DNA of 64,000 nt, taken from assembly GCF_013407595.1 (NCBI RefSeq), contig NZ_JABEKX010000002.1:558001-622000 (forward strand). Direction: 5' to 3'. Each line of letters opens with the position of its first letter. Position 1 is the stretch's first letter. The DNA comes from Lacticaseibacillus absianus (lineage in GTDB: Bacteria > Bacillota > Bacilli > Lactobacillales > Lactobacillaceae). Shown here piece by piece: positions 8,949-17,254 of the stretch. The translations under genes and the position numbers were made by a program. The notes under the pieces are model-generated. The model searched no databases and was not told the DNA's origin. It saw only the letters and a list, made by a program, of their open reading frames with translations.

Positions 8949-10160
8949 ATGTCAGACATACGATCCGAATTGGAGATCCGCCCCGTTACCCCGGCCAACC
9001 TCGAGCAGTTCAACGACCTGCTCACCTACGTGTTTCAGGTGACCGCGAAGGACGTGGAGGAATCCGGCTATGATGAAGGGGAGCTCGAACGGGCCAAGCG
9101 CCCGGTCTTGGAGAAGTCCGATGTGATCGGCTGGTTCCACGGCGACGAGCTGATCTCGCAGCTGGCGATCTACCCGTGCCGCGTCAATATTCACGGGACG
9201 CTTTATGATATGGCAGGGCTGACTGGCGTCGGGACCTACCCTGAGTATGCCGGTCACGGCCTGATGCATGACCTGGTCAAACTGGGGTTGTCGCACATGC
9301 GTGAGCACCGGCAGTGGATCTCCTACCTTTATCCGTACGCCATTCCGTTTTACCGCAAAAAAGGCTGGGAGATCATGTCCGATCACCTGACCTTCGATGT
9401 GCGCGATACGCAGTTGCCTAAGGCCAATGCGGACATGCCGGGGCACGTGGAGCGCCTGGAGATCGACGATCCGGATGTGATCGAGACTTACGACCGCTTC
9501 GCGCTGCACAACCACGGGGCAATGATCCGCAACCAGCTGAACTGGGACGAGTATTGGCGGTGGGAGAATGAAGAGGAGCGGACTGCCGGCGTCTATTACG
9601 ACGACCACGACATTCCGCAAGGCTACGTCCTGTACTGGATCGCCAACGAGGTCTTCCACATCAAAGAGATGGTTTACAACACGCAGGAGGCCCGCATCGG
9701 GCTGTGGAACTTCGTCGCCGCACACTTCTCGATGGTCGAGCACGTCCGCGGCAATATCTACAAGAACGAGCCGCTGCACTTCCTGCTCGATGATGGGGAC
9801 ATCAACCAGACCATTCACCCGTACTACATGGCGCGGATCGTCGATGTCGCGGAATTTCTCAGGCACTACCCGTTCGTTGAGCCGACCGGTGCGCTGCACT
9901 TCATCGTCAGCGACCCCTTGGCCAGCTGGAATAATGGCACCTTCGGCCTGTGGTGGGACGAAGCGGGCCTGCACGTGACCGAACGGCCGGTCGGTGAGGC
10001 GGTACGACTGGACATTCAGACGCTCACCACCATGATGATGAGCTACCGCCGCCCGTCCTACTTGGCGAAGATCGAGCGCTTGCAGGCTTCTAAGAAGGCC
10101 GTTAAGTTGCTGGAAAACCTGATCCCGATGGATGAGCCGTACTTCTCGGATTACTTCTGA
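8949..10160 (+). CDS. Eis-like GNAT N-acetyltransferase
   Basis: A 403-residue protein with the Eis architecture: an N-terminal GNAT domain with acetyl-CoA loop G-V-G-T-Y-P-E-Y-A-G-H-G-L-M (around residue 95), a second GNAT-like domain, a C-terminal sterol-carrier-like domain, and a terminal Tyr-Phe. In Eis enzymes the terminal carboxylate takes part in catalysis, so an intact C-terminus suggests activity. Known Eis proteins acetylate amines such as aminoglycosides or lysines; the substrate here is unknown. AGAAGGAG precedes the start. It ends at a strong bidirectional terminator. Confidence 0.88.
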   Translation: MSDIRSELEIRPVTPANLEQFNDLLTYVFQVTAKDVEESGYDEGELERAKRPVLEKSDVIGWFHGDELISQLAIYPCRVNIHGTLYDMAGLTGVGTYPEYAGHGLMHDLVKLGLSHMREHRQWISYLYPYAIPFYRKKGWEIMSDHLTFDVRDTQLPKANADMPGHVERLEIDDPDVIETYDRFALHNHGAMIRNQLNWDEYWRWENEEERTAGVYYDDHDIPQGYVLYWIANEVFHIKEMVYNTQEARIGLWNFVAAHFSMVEHVRGNIYKNEPLHFLLDDGDINQTIHPYYMARIVDVAEFLRHYPFVEPTGALHFIVSDPLASWNNGTFGLWWDEAGLHVTERPVGEAVRLDIQTLTTMMMSYRRPSYLAKIERLQASKKAVKLLENLIPMDEPYFSDYF

Positions 10161-10162
10161 CC

Positions 10163-10200
10163 CAAAAAAGCAGTCGCGACTTGGTCGCGACTGCTTTTTT
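10163..10200. terminator. Bidirectional terminator between convergent genes
   Basis: A perfect stem, AGCAGTCGCGAC/GTCGCGACTGCT with a TTG loop, is flanked by six A on the left and six T on the right. It serves the Eis-like gene and the lipid kinase gene. Confidence 0.93.
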
Positions 10201-10210
10201 GGTGGTGGTA

Positions 10211-11158
10211 TCAGTCCAGTTTGATCCAGAACTTCTGCTTGGTCACGTTGAACTCCAGTTGAAAGGCCCGTGTGCCCATCTCTTCGCCGTCCATCTGGCC
10301 ATACTCGAGGGAGTTGGTCTCAACGCGCAAGTGGCTCGACTTGAAGTGGTGCACCGCTTTGTACTTCATGTGCTTGCCGCGGATCAGCTCGAGCAGCAGG
10401 AACAGGAAATAAAAGACGTTGAGATTCTCGACGACGATCAAGTCCAGCTCACCGTCTGTCGGGGTCGCGGTCGGCAGGATCCGCACGCCGCCGCCGAAGT
10501 AGGGGTGGTTCGTCGTCGTGCAGAGAAAAGCCCGCTGGATGATCTCGTATTGGCCGTCGACATGGACCGTCACGGGGAACGGCTTGCGTGAGAAGAAGAC
10601 ATTCACGACCCCAAACATGTACGCGAGGCTGCCGAGGTGGAGGCGGTTCAACAGCTTCTTGTAGCTACTACGGTTGGCGGCTGCGACCGCAGCGGCGTCG
10701 AAGCCAACGCCGACATTATTGACGAAGAAGCCAGATTCGTGCCGGGTGGCCTCTGTGTACTGGCCGATGTCGAGGGTGATCGGGGCCGTCGCCGCGAGGA
10801 TCTGGTCGAGTGCCGCCATCGGGTCCTGCGGCATCCCGATCCCGCGGGCAAAATCGTTGCCGGAGCCCGCCGGGATGTAGGCGACGGGCAGCTCCTGCTG
10901 CTTCGTCTCGCGCAGGCCGGTGATCGCTTGGTTCAGCGTCCCGTCGCCGCCGATCACCATCAGGACGGCGTGGTCATGGGTGTTGAAGCTACCGATCTGA
11001 CGGGCGAGCTGGACGGCGTGGCCAGAATAGCGGCTGACGCGGATCTCATAGGGGAGCTGCCGGTCATCGAGGACTTGCCGCACCGCCTTAAAGGTCGCCA
11101 CCGAGGTGCCAGACCCCGCGGCGGGATTGAAGATGATGTAGAAAAAAACAGCGGCCAT
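10211..11158 (-). CDS. Diacylglycerol/lipid kinase (DagK/YegS family)
   Basis: A 315-residue kinase of the DAGK catalytic family. The N-terminal nucleotide site includes N-P-A-A-G-S-G (11-17) and G-G-D-G-T-L-N (near 71-77), with I-P-A-G-S-G-N-D-F-A-R-G near 95-106. It probably phosphorylates diacylglycerol for reuse in phospholipid synthesis, as DgkB does; other lipid substrates are possible. It starts at ATG 11158 behind GGAAGGGG. A TTGTTT-N17-TATAAT promoter sits upstream. Confidence 0.88.
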   Translation of the reverse strand: MAAVFFYIIFNPAAGSGTSVATFKAVRQVLDDRQLPYEIRVSRYSGHAVQLARQIGSFNTHDHAVLMVIGGDGTLNQAITGLRETKQQELPVAYIPAGSGNDFARGIGMPQDPMAALDQILAATAPITLDIGQYTEATRHESGFFVNNVGVGFDAAAVAAANRSSYKKLLNRLHLGSLAYMFGVVNVFFSRKPFPVTVHVDGQYEIIQRAFLCTTTNHPYFGGGVRILPTATPTDGELDLIVVENLNVFYFLFLLLELIRGKHMKYKAVHHFKSSHLRVETNSLEYGQMDGEEMGTRAFQLEFNVTKQKFWIKLD

Positions 11159-11191
11159 GCGCTTACCCCTTCCGATTTTTCACTAAGTTTG

Positions 11192-11220
11192 ATTATACCG
11201 GGCGAGATTCCAGAAAACAA
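11192..11220 (-). promoter_or_regulatory. Promoter of the lipid kinase gene
   Basis: On the minus strand TTGTTT (11215-11220), 17 bases, and TATAAT (11192-11197). Confidence 0.65.
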
Positions 11221-11260
11221 CTTGGAACTGTGGCGAGTCGCACTTTTTGGTTCTGATGAC

Positions 11261-11293
11261 CAAAAACCCCCGCTGCGGCTTTGCAGCGGGGGC
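11261..11293 (-). terminator. Intrinsic terminator of rpoY-rnjA
   Basis: Read on the minus strand, a GC-rich stem CCCCCGCTGC/GCAGCGGGGG is followed by TTTTTGG. Confidence 0.9.
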
Positions 11294-11298
11294 GTGGC

Positions 11299-12981
11299 TC
11301 ACAGGGTGATCAGCATAGGCAGGATCACCGGGTGGCGTTCGGTCTTATCGAACAAGAATTCTTGCAGGTTCGCGGTGATCGCGTCCTTCAGCATCCCCTC
11401 GGTGACCTTCTCGTTTTGCTTGAAGGTGGCCTTGATCGTGCGGTAGACGCGCCGCTGGGCCTGGTTGATCAGCTCGCCGGATTCACGCATATAGATGAAG
11501 CCGCGTGACAGCAAGTCTGGTCCGGCCAGCACGGCCTGCTTCTGCATGTTGATCGTCGCCACGACCACGACGAGCCCTTCTTCGGACAGGAGGCGCCGGT
11601 CGCGGATCACCGCGTTGCCGATGTCGCCAATGCCAGAGCCGTCGATGTAGACATCCGCGGCGGGGAAGTGACCGGCGCGGCGCGCCGTGTCCTTGCCCAA
11701 GGCGAGGACGTCCCCATTATCCATGATGAAGCAATGGTCTTCGGGAATGTGACACTCCTGGGCCAGCTCGGTGTGGATTTTCAGCATCCGGTACTCCCCG
11801 TGGATCGGCATGAAGAACTTCGGCTTCATCAGCCGCAGCATCAGCTTCTGCTCTTCCTGCCCACCGTGACCGGAGGTGTGGATGTTGTTGACCTTGCCGT
11901 GGATGACCTCGGCGCCCGCTTCCTCCAGCGAGTTGATCACGTGGTTGACACTGACCGTGTTGCCAGGGATCGGGTTGGAGGAGAAGATCACCGTATCGCC
12001 AGGCTGGATCGAGATCTGCCGGTGGGTCCCGTTGGCGATGCGCGATAGCGCCGCCATCGGTTCGCCTTGCGAGCCCGTGCAGAGGATCATGACCTCGTTG
12101 GCGGGGATCTTGTTGAGCGCGTGGGCGTCGATCAAGACGTCATCTGGGATGTCGAGGTAGCCGAGTTCGCGGCCGTTGACCATCGCCGTTTCCATCGACC
12201 GGCCGAAGACGGCGATCTTGCGGCCGTGGTCCATCGCGGCTTGGGCGGCCTGTGCGATCCGGCTGATGTTGGACGCGAAGGTCGCGAAGATGATCCGGCC
12301 TTCGATCCCATCGAAGAGGTGGCGGATCGAGTGGCCGACGAAGCGCTCGGACTTCGTAAAATTCGGGACCTCGGCGTTCGTCGAGTCGCTCATCAAGAGC
12401 AAGACGCCTTCATCACCCAGGCGTGCCATCTTCTGCAAGTTCGGGGACGGCTGATCGCCGACTGGCGTCAGGTCGAACTTGTAATCCCCGGTCTCGACGA
12501 TCACGCCTTGGGGGGTGTGGATCGCGACCCCAAGGGTATCTGGGATACTGTGCGTGGTGCGGAAGAAGTCGACCCAGACCTTGCTGAAGCTCAGGACGGC
12601 GTCTTCTTTGAGTTCGTGCAACTCAGTGGTGCGCAGCAGGCCGTGTTCTTCCAGCTTGCCGCGGATCAGCGCCGCCGCCAGCGGTGGGGCGTAGACCGGG
12701 ACGTTCGGGACCTGCTTCAGGAAGTAGGGGATCCCACCGATGTGGTCTTCGTGCCCGTGTGTGATCACCAGCGCGCGGATCTTGTCTTGGTTTTGTTGCA
12801 GGTAAGAGTAATCGGAAATCACGTAATCGATCCCAAGCAGATCATCTTCCGGGAACTTGATCCCGGCATCGATGACGATGATCTCGTCTTGGAATTGAAC
12901 CCCGTACATGTTTTTACCGATCTCACCCAGCCCGCCGATCGCGAAAACGGCGGTTTCGTTATTCTTGACATTGAGTTTCAT
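11299..12981 (-). CDS. rnjA: Ribonuclease J1
   Basis: A 560-residue beta-CASP metallo-beta-lactamase RNase with endonuclease and 5'-to-3' exonuclease activity in mRNA turnover. The metal site T-H-G-H-E-D-H is intact (around residue 73), as are later motifs S-D-S-T-N-A, T-G-S-Q-G-E-P and H-T-S-G-H. It is J1 rather than J2 because of the intact H-x-H-x-D-H and because rpoY lies directly upstream (5-base gap), as in other Firmicutes. A divergent paralogue is at 42369. Confidence 0.95.
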   Translation of the reverse strand: MKLNVKNNETAVFAIGGLGEIGKNMYGVQFQDEIIVIDAGIKFPEDDLLGIDYVISDYSYLQQNQDKIRALVITHGHEDHIGGIPYFLKQVPNVPVYAPPLAAALIRGKLEEHGLLRTTELHELKEDAVLSFSKVWVDFFRTTHSIPDTLGVAIHTPQGVIVETGDYKFDLTPVGDQPSPNLQKMARLGDEGVLLLMSDSTNAEVPNFTKSERFVGHSIRHLFDGIEGRIIFATFASNISRIAQAAQAAMDHGRKIAVFGRSMETAMVNGRELGYLDIPDDVLIDAHALNKIPANEVMILCTGSQGEPMAALSRIANGTHRQISIQPGDTVIFSSNPIPGNTVSVNHVINSLEEAGAEVIHGKVNNIHTSGHGGQEEQKLMLRLMKPKFFMPIHGEYRMLKIHTELAQECHIPEDHCFIMDNGDVLALGKDTARRAGHFPAADVYIDGSGIGDIGNAVIRDRRLLSEEGLVVVVATINMQKQAVLAGPDLLSRGFIYMRESGELINQAQRRVYRTIKATFKQNEKVTEGMLKDAITANLQEFLFDKTERHPVILPMLITL

Positions 12982-12986
12982 CTAGA

Positions 12987-13199
12987 TCAAAACTCCGTCA
13001 GTTCGAAGCCAGGCGCTTGCTTCTCGAAGTCCAAGAAGTTTCCGCTCAGCTCCTGAACGAATTCGATGTTGTAAGGCGTGTGGTCTTCGACCAGGGCCCG
13101 GGCTGCGGCCGCAGAATCCGCTTCGAGGTAAAGCGTCTGGGTCGTCTCCCGCTTCGGGTTGCGCACCTTATCGGGTTGGTACAATACTTTGTAGATCAT
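12987..13199 (-). CDS. rpoY: RNA polymerase epsilon subunit
   Basis: A 70-residue protein starting at ATG 13199 after AAAGGAG. Sequence (M-I-Y-K-V-L-Y-Q near the start, F-L-D-F-E-K near the C-terminus), size and position upstream of rnjA match the epsilon subunit (formerly DUF1447), a small protein bound to RNA polymerase in low-GC Gram-positives. It forms an operon with rnjA. Its roughly 100-base leader contains a terminator-like hairpin. Confidence 0.92.
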   Translation of the reverse strand: MIYKVLYQPDKVRNPKRETTQTLYLEADSAAAARALVEDHTPYNIEFVQELSGNFLDFEKQAPGFELTEF

Positions 13200-13221
13200 T
13201 GTTGCTACTCCTTTCAGTCTA

Positions 13222-13258
13222 CGCAAAGAAACGCCCCAACGCGGGGTGTCGCCTTGCG
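13222..13258 (-). promoter_or_regulatory. Terminator-like hairpin in the rpoY leader
   Basis: Read on the minus strand, a CCCC/GGGG stem with a GCGTT loop is followed by TTTCTTT, and CGCAA/TTGCG can close a larger stem around it. A TATGAT -10 box lies upstream at 13305-13310 (minus), so the hairpin would be in the untranslated leader. An attenuator or 5' stabiliser is possible; I do not recognise a known leader class. Confidence 0.4.
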
Positions 13259-13409
13259 ATTTACCGGTCGTTTGTCGAGCGTACTCAACAGTTATGACCA
13301 GTTTATCATACTTGGCAAGGGGATGCCACGCCGCCCGTGCCGGTATCGCGCGGGCGGTCCGATGCGTTATACTGGACCCAAAGCCTTGACCAAGAAAGGA
13401 TGTGGCGAG

Positions 13410-13847
13410 ATGTGGTGGTGGCTCAGCATACTGATCGTGGGACTCGGTGTGGCCGGTGTCTTGTTGTGGCGGGCGGTTCACCGACGCCAGGCGCTGCGGG
13501 GGTACATCGCGCAGGCCCAGCGGATCACCGATAGCGCCGTGGCTGGTGCGCTTCGACAACTTGGCTGGGCGGCGAGCGTGGCGTCCGAGCCGGTCGCCGA
13601 TGTCTGGGGCCATGGGATCTTGGCGTTCGAGTATGAGGTGGCTGAGCCGGCAGACGGCACCGTCACCGCGCTCAACGCGGCGTTGGTCGCGGTCGCCACG
13701 GCGACGGGGCAGCAGGGCGTGGATCCGCAGACGCCCGCGTTCGTCGTCACCGACTACTGGCGGCGGGACGGGCAGCTACACTTTGATGTCGCCTTTGTCA
13801 CCAATGCGGTCACCGCTGAGTACGTCGCCGATGTTGCGCGTGTCTGA
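13410..13847 (+). CDS. Hypothetical membrane-anchored protein
   Basis: A 145-residue protein of unknown function. ATG 13410 lies nine bases after AAAGGA, and a TATACT -10 box is at 13368-13373. Residues 2-22 form a Trp-rich hydrophobic helix followed by R-R, so it is probably anchored in the membrane with the rest exposed. The remainder looks like one small alpha/beta domain with no recognised motif. It diverges from rpoY-rnjA. Codon use matches its neighbours, so it is unlikely to be a spurious frame. Confidence 0.65.
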   Translation: MWWWLSILIVGLGVAGVLLWRAVHRRQALRGYIAQAQRITDSAVAGALRQLGWAASVASEPVADVWGHGILAFEYEVAEPADGTVTALNAALVAVATATGQQGVDPQTPAFVVTDYWRRDGQLHFDVAFVTNAVTAEYVADVARV

Positions 13848-13886
13848 TCGATGCAGGTAAAAAAGTCGAACACCCGCGCTTCAGAC

Positions 13887-13915
13887 TTGTGTCTGCACAC
13901 GTTATGCGGTAGGCT
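13887..13915 (+). promoter_or_regulatory. Probable promoter of the symporter gene
   Basis: TTGTGT (13887-13892), 17 bases, TAGGCT (13910-13915). Confidence 0.5.
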
Positions 13916-13955
13916 AAAGGCTGATTTTATGAAAAATTAGTGACTGGAGTATCTC

Positions 13956-15191
13956 ATGCGCAAATTATGGAGCAATTATAAAGAAACGTTTCTGCTGCTG
14001 GGCGGCGTGATCATCGGTGGGATCGTCGGTGCCGTCGTCGGGCCCAAGGCGAGCGTCTTACAGCCGTTCGGGGAACTCTTCCTCAACTTGATGTACATGA
14101 TCTTGATCCCGCTGATCTTCTTTTCGATCACCAGTGCGATCGGGTCGATGGGGAACAAGGCCCGGCTGGGAAAGATCCTTGGCTCAACGGTCGCCGTCTT
14201 CCTGTTCACCGCAGCCGTCGCGACGTTGATCGGCTACATTGGGGTGCGGCTGTTCCCGCTGATCCAGACCGGGGACGTCGACAGCCTTAAGGCGATGATG
14301 GGCAACGTGAAGGCCGAGCAATCGGACATCCCGGTCCTGCAGCGGTTAGTCGAGCTGTTCACCGTGGATGACTTCACCAAGCTGTTGTCGAAGTCGAACA
14401 TGATGGCGATGATCGTCTTCTCCCTGTTCGTCGGCATCGCGACGTCAGCGAGCGGCGACAAAGGGGATTTCTTCCGCCGCTTCCTGCAATCCGGGAACGC
14501 CGTTGTACTCAAGGTGGTCAACTACATCATGAAGTATGCCCCGATCGGGCTGGCCTGCTACTTCGCCAGCGTCGTCGGGAGCCTCGGCAGTCAGATCGTG
14601 GGCGGTTACCTGCGGGCCTTCGTGCTCTACCTCGTTTTGACCGTGATCTACTTCTTCGGCGTCTTGACGCTGTACGCGTTCATGGCGGGCGGCCGCGAAA
14701 GTGTCCGAAACTACTGGCGGCATGTGACCGTTCCGGCGATCACGGCGATCGCGACCAGCTCCTCGGCCGCCTCGATCCCGGCGAACCTGACGGCGGCCAA
14801 GGCGATGGGGCTCTCCGACGACATTGTCGACACGGTGATTCCGCTGGGGGCTAACATCCACAAAGACGGTTCCGCGATCGGCGGGGTCTTCAAAGTGGCC
14901 TTCTTGTTCCTGCTATTCGGCCGCGACATCACGGATCCGATGAACATCCTCTTGATCATTGCCGGCGGGTTCTTCGTCGGCGCGGTGATGGGGGCAGTCC
15001 CGGTCGGCGGCATGATCGCCGAGACGCTGATCGTCACGATGTTCGGCTTCCCGACCAACGCGATCCCGCTGATCTTGGTGATCTCGACGATCATCGACGT
15101 GCCGGCGACGCTACTGAATTCGACGGGGAACCTCGCCGCGTCCATGGTCGTTTCGCGCCTAGTCGAGGGCCGCAAACAGACGCACCAATGA
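13956..15191 (+). CDS. Dicarboxylate/amino acid:cation symporter (DAACS family)
   Basis: A 411-residue membrane transporter of the glutamate/aspartate:cation symporter family, with the GltPh-type layout of transmembrane helices and two re-entrant hairpins. The serine-rich hairpin A-T-S-S-S-A-A-S-I-P appears around residue 270, and the N-(M)-D-G-like region reads G-A-N-I-H-K-D-G-S-A near 300. It probably imports glutamate, aspartate or C4-dicarboxylates; substrate choice cannot be fixed from sequence alone. GGAG precedes ATG 13956. It stands alone between its promoter and terminator. Confidence 0.9.
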   Translation: MRKLWSNYKETFLLLGGVIIGGIVGAVVGPKASVLQPFGELFLNLMYMILIPLIFFSITSAIGSMGNKARLGKILGSTVAVFLFTAAVATLIGYIGVRLFPLIQTGDVDSLKAMMGNVKAEQSDIPVLQRLVELFTVDDFTKLLSKSNMMAMIVFSLFVGIATSASGDKGDFFRRFLQSGNAVVLKVVNYIMKYAPIGLACYFASVVGSLGSQIVGGYLRAFVLYLVLTVIYFFGVLTLYAFMAGGRESVRNYWRHVTVPAITAIATSSSAASIPANLTAAKAMGLSDDIVDTVIPLGANIHKDGSAIGGVFKVAFLFLLFGRDITDPMNILLIIAGGFFVGAVMGAVPVGGMIAETLIVTMFGFPTNAIPLILVISTIIDVPATLLNSTGNLAASMVVSRLVEGRKQTHQ

Positions 15192-15197
15192 GACCCA

Positions 15198-15222
15198 ACA
15201 GCCCGCTTGCGGGCTGTTTTTT
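15198..15222 (+). terminator. Intrinsic terminator of the symporter gene
   Basis: AACAGCCCG/CGGGCTGTT stem with a CTTG loop, followed by a T run. Confidence 0.92.
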
Positions 15223-15238
15223 TGGGGCCAAGGGGCAC

Positions 15239-15269
15239 AAAAAACGCCCCACGCAACGCGTGAGGCGAA
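15239..15269 (-). terminator. Intrinsic terminator of def
   Basis: On the minus strand a CGCCTCACGC/GCGTGGGGCG stem (one G-T pair) is followed by six T. Confidence 0.88.
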
Positions 15270-15273
15270 TGGG

Positions 15274-15828
15274 TCAGTCGATCAAGATCCCTTGAGGATC
15301 CATGTGGAACGGTTGCTGCTTGTCGATGTGATCATAAAACAGGATCCCGTTGAGGTGGTCGATCTCGTGTTGGCACACGATCGCCGGGTAGTTCTTGAGC
15401 CGGACCTTCTTGGTCTCGCCGTCGAGGTTCTGGTAGCGGATCGTGATCCGGTCATGGCGGACGACGTAGCCGGGCACGTCCTTGTCCACGCTCAGGCACC
15501 CTTCGCCCTCAGACAGCGCGGCCTCTTGGACACTGTGGCTGATGATCTTCGGGTTGATGAGCACTTCCTTGAACAGAATGGCGTCATCGGGACCCGGGAC
15601 CAAGACGGCGGCCATTGCCTCGCCGACGCCCACTTGAGGGGCGGCTAGTCCGACACCGGGGCGCAGCTTGTACTTCTCGTTGGCGTCCTCGTCTTGGCTG
15701 ATCACGAGGTACTCCATCATGTCGTGGGCGAGTTGCCGGTCTGCATCGGATAACGGGAACTCGACTGGCTGCGCGACCTGGCGCAGAACGGGCTCGCCGT
15801 CGCGGGTAATGTCTTTCATTAAATACAC
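15274..15828 (-). CDS. def: Peptide deformylase
   Basis: A 184-residue metalloenzyme that removes the formyl group from nascent N-terminal methionine. The three motifs are present: G-V-G-L-A-A-P-Q (58-65), E-G-C-L-S and Q-H-E-I-D-H-L-N-G, giving one Cys and two His metal ligands and the catalytic Glu. GTG 15828 is preferred because GGAGGT lies eight bases before it; ATG 15819 is an alternative. The insertion between the start and motif 1 is that of type 2 deformylases of Gram-positives. It diverges from the M-box transcript. Confidence 0.95.
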   Translation of the reverse strand: MYLMKDITRDGEPVLRQVAQPVEFPLSDADRQLAHDMMEYLVISQDEDANEKYKLRPGVGLAAPQVGVGEAMAAVLVPGPDDAILFKEVLINPKIISHSVQEAALSEGEGCLSVDKDVPGYVVRHDRITIRYQNLDGETKKVRLKNYPAIVCQHEIDHLNGILFYDHIDKQQPFHMDPQGILID

Positions 15829-15910
15829 GTGCGTGACCTCCATATCATGGTTTCTAATCCACTTTACCACACCTCGGCGGAACAAAAAAGTCAATCTGCA
15901 AGCTCTCACC

Positions 15911-15939
15911 TTGACAGCAGGAGATAGATTGCGTATGAT
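15911..15939 (+). promoter_or_regulatory. Promoter of the M-box transcript
   Basis: TTGACA (15911-15916), 17 bases, TATGAT (15934-15939). This is one of the best promoters in the window, about 20 bases before the riboswitch. Confidence 0.85.
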
Positions 15940-15951
15940 ATAAGAGTAATC

Positions 15952-16115
15952 TAAATACGGTGCTTTCCGTTAGGTGAGGCTCCTATACGAACAATGTTGC
16001 TGCTCAGAAACATCCAGAGATGCCAATGAGTCAACTGCGCTTGTCTACAAAGGCCTGCGCTAATGCAACTGAAGTCCGCTTCTAGGCGTATAGTGCTAAA
16101 ACTAAACGATTGGGA
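15952..16115 (+). promoter_or_regulatory. M-box (ykoK) magnesium riboswitch
   Basis: The leader carries the M-box conserved blocks in order: GTTAGGTGAGGCTCCTATA near 15969-15987, GCTGCTCAGAAA near 15999-16010, GCCAATGAGTCAACTG near 16022-16037, and TAGTGCTAAAACTAAACGAT near 16091-16110, which closes the basal stem. In the known family Mg2+ binding compacts the RNA and favours a downstream terminator, so genes are expressed when Mg2+ is low. A terminator follows at 16124. The assignment rests on recognising these blocks, not on a covariance search. Confidence 0.88.
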
Positions 16116-16123
16116 TGCAGTAA

Positions 16124-16156
16124 TCGCGCGCATACCCGATTGGTGCGCGCTTTTTT
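16124..16156 (+). terminator. Riboswitch-controlled terminator
   Basis: GCGCGC (16126-16131) pairs with GCGCGC (16145-16150), followed by six T. It is immediately downstream of the M-box and upstream of all coding sequence, the usual place for the expression platform. Confidence 0.85.
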
Positions 16157-16192
16157 ACGCGCAACGGCGAGTGAAGGAAGGGTGGTGAGTGC

Positions 16193-16279
16193 ATGAAACA
16201 AACAGCGATCGATGGTGGTAGTCCGGATAACGCAGATCCCGGAAGGTTTGAGCATGTGCCACCACTTAATCTAAATTAA
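16193..16279 (+). CDS. 28-residue small ORF (possible leader peptide)
   Basis: ATG 16193 to TAA 16277-16279, preceded by the purine-rich AAGGAAGGGTGGTGAG. The peptide is polar with Asp, Gly and Pro, ending H-V-P-P-L-N-L-N. It lies between the riboswitch terminator and the actuator-like gene, so it is made only when the M-box permits read-through. Proline-containing leader ORFs control mgtA in enteric bacteria; equivalence here is inference. It stops 17 bases before a hairpin that overlaps the next ribosome binding site. It could also be non-functional. Confidence 0.5.
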   Translation: MKQTAIDGGSPDNADPGRFEHVPPLNLN

Positions 16280-16296
16280 ATTCGGCACGTCTCTAG

Positions 16297-16316
16297 CCTC
16301 TCTGGGAAGAGAGGAG
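16297..16316 (+). promoter_or_regulatory. Hairpin masking the ribosome binding site
   Basis: CCTCTC (16297-16302) can pair with GAGAGG (16309-16314). The right arm overlaps the AGAGGAG ribosome binding site (16310-16316) of the next gene. Opening by a ribosome on the upstream small ORF would allow translational coupling. Confidence 0.5.
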
Positions 16317-16323
16317 ACAGACG

Positions 16324-17136
16324 ATGATGCAAGTACGCAGTGGCTTGACCGGGATTCAGGTCAAGCAAAAGCAATTCACACAGCGGCACGCGGCGCGCAT
16401 CTTGGCACCAGCGTTTCAGCTACAGCCGGTCCTCCTGTTGGGCGCGGGCCTCGGGTTCTTATCCGACGCCTGGTTCAACGCTGCGTGGCTCGGCTTCGCA
16501 CTGGCGACGCTGATCTTTGGCGCGAGCATGGCGGTCCATGCCGCCTTCAAGCGCTGGCTGATGCAGTTCAACGCCCCTCAGTCGGTGCTGGTCGTTCGCG
16601 ACGGGCTACTTCGGGCGATCGACGCGCAGGCACTGGTCGCCGGCGACCTCGTTCAGGTCCGTGCTGGCCAGCTTTTGCCCGTTGATGTGCTGACGGACGC
16701 AGCGACTGTCACAACGAGTTGGTTGCGCGTGGTGCTGGCGCTGACCGGTCGGCAGGTGCCGACCGGCGTAGCGCTGGCAGGGAGCCGGGTGTTGCACGAT
16801 GCGCGCGTCGAAGTGCTCGCGATCGCAGACAACCGCTTCATCGCGACGGACGCCCAGACGCTGTTCGCCGCACCGGTGCTGACTCGCCCGACGTTGGCGG
16901 CTGGCCTGGGGATGCTCCGCGCAGCGGCGCTCACCTGGTTCAGTCAAGTGCAGACCCAGGTCCTTCGCCAGCACACCGCCCGGCCGCTGCTCGCGACCGC
17001 GCTGGTGCCAGTACGGCGCCTGATCGCCACCCCAACGACACAGGTGCGTCGTGCCCTGGTTGCTCCGATGCGACATTCGGCCAAAGAAGCCGCATTCCGT
17101 TACAACCAGGACCCCGTCTCGTGGCTCTGGGCCTAA
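16324..17136 (+). CDS. P-type-ATPase-like protein: two membrane helices plus degenerate actuator domain only
   Basis: A 270-residue protein starting at ATG 16324 (or 16327). The N-terminus resembles the start of cation P-type ATPases, then come two hydrophobic helices (about 35-50 and 56-75). Next is an actuator-like domain: V-V-R-D-G near 91, A-G-D-L-V-Q-V-R-A-G-Q-L-L-P-V-D near 106-121, and L-T-G-R-Q-V-P at about 140. The catalytic T-G-E Glu is replaced by Arg. There is no D-K-T-G phosphorylation site, nucleotide domain or further membrane helix, and no remnant downstream. The C-terminal 80 residues are basic. It cannot pump ions; a regulator, partner subunit or decayed transporter are possible. 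M-box control suggests magnesium physiology. Confidence 0.7.
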   Translation: MMQVRSGLTGIQVKQKQFTQRHAARILAPAFQLQPVLLLGAGLGFLSDAWFNAAWLGFALATLIFGASMAVHAAFKRWLMQFNAPQSVLVVRDGLLRAIDAQALVAGDLVQVRAGQLLPVDVLTDAATVTTSWLRVVLALTGRQVPTGVALAGSRVLHDARVEVLAIADNRFIATDAQTLFAAPVLTRPTLAAGLGMLRAAALTWFSQVQTQVLRQHTARPLLATALVPVRRLIATPTTQVRRALVAPMRHSAKEAAFRYNQDPVSWLWA

Positions 17137-17156
17137 TTGACAGACACTTGAGATTG

Positions 17157-17185
17157 AACGCCTCGACACGCGTCGAGGCGTTTTT
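17157..17185 (+). terminator. Terminator of the M-box operon
   Basis: Perfect AACGCCTCGAC/GTCGAGGCGTT stem with an ACGC loop and a T run. Confidence 0.93.
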
Positions 17186-17254
17186 GCGTGGTTGAGCCAT
17201 ACCGAGCGTTACCTATGTGTACTAATTCACAATTCAATCTGTTTCTTTTGGTCC

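Noticed and set aside
16324-17136. Full Mg2+-transporting P-type ATPase (MgtA)
   Set aside because: There is no phosphorylation motif, nucleotide domain or further helices, the T-G-E is altered, and no remnant follows before the terminator.
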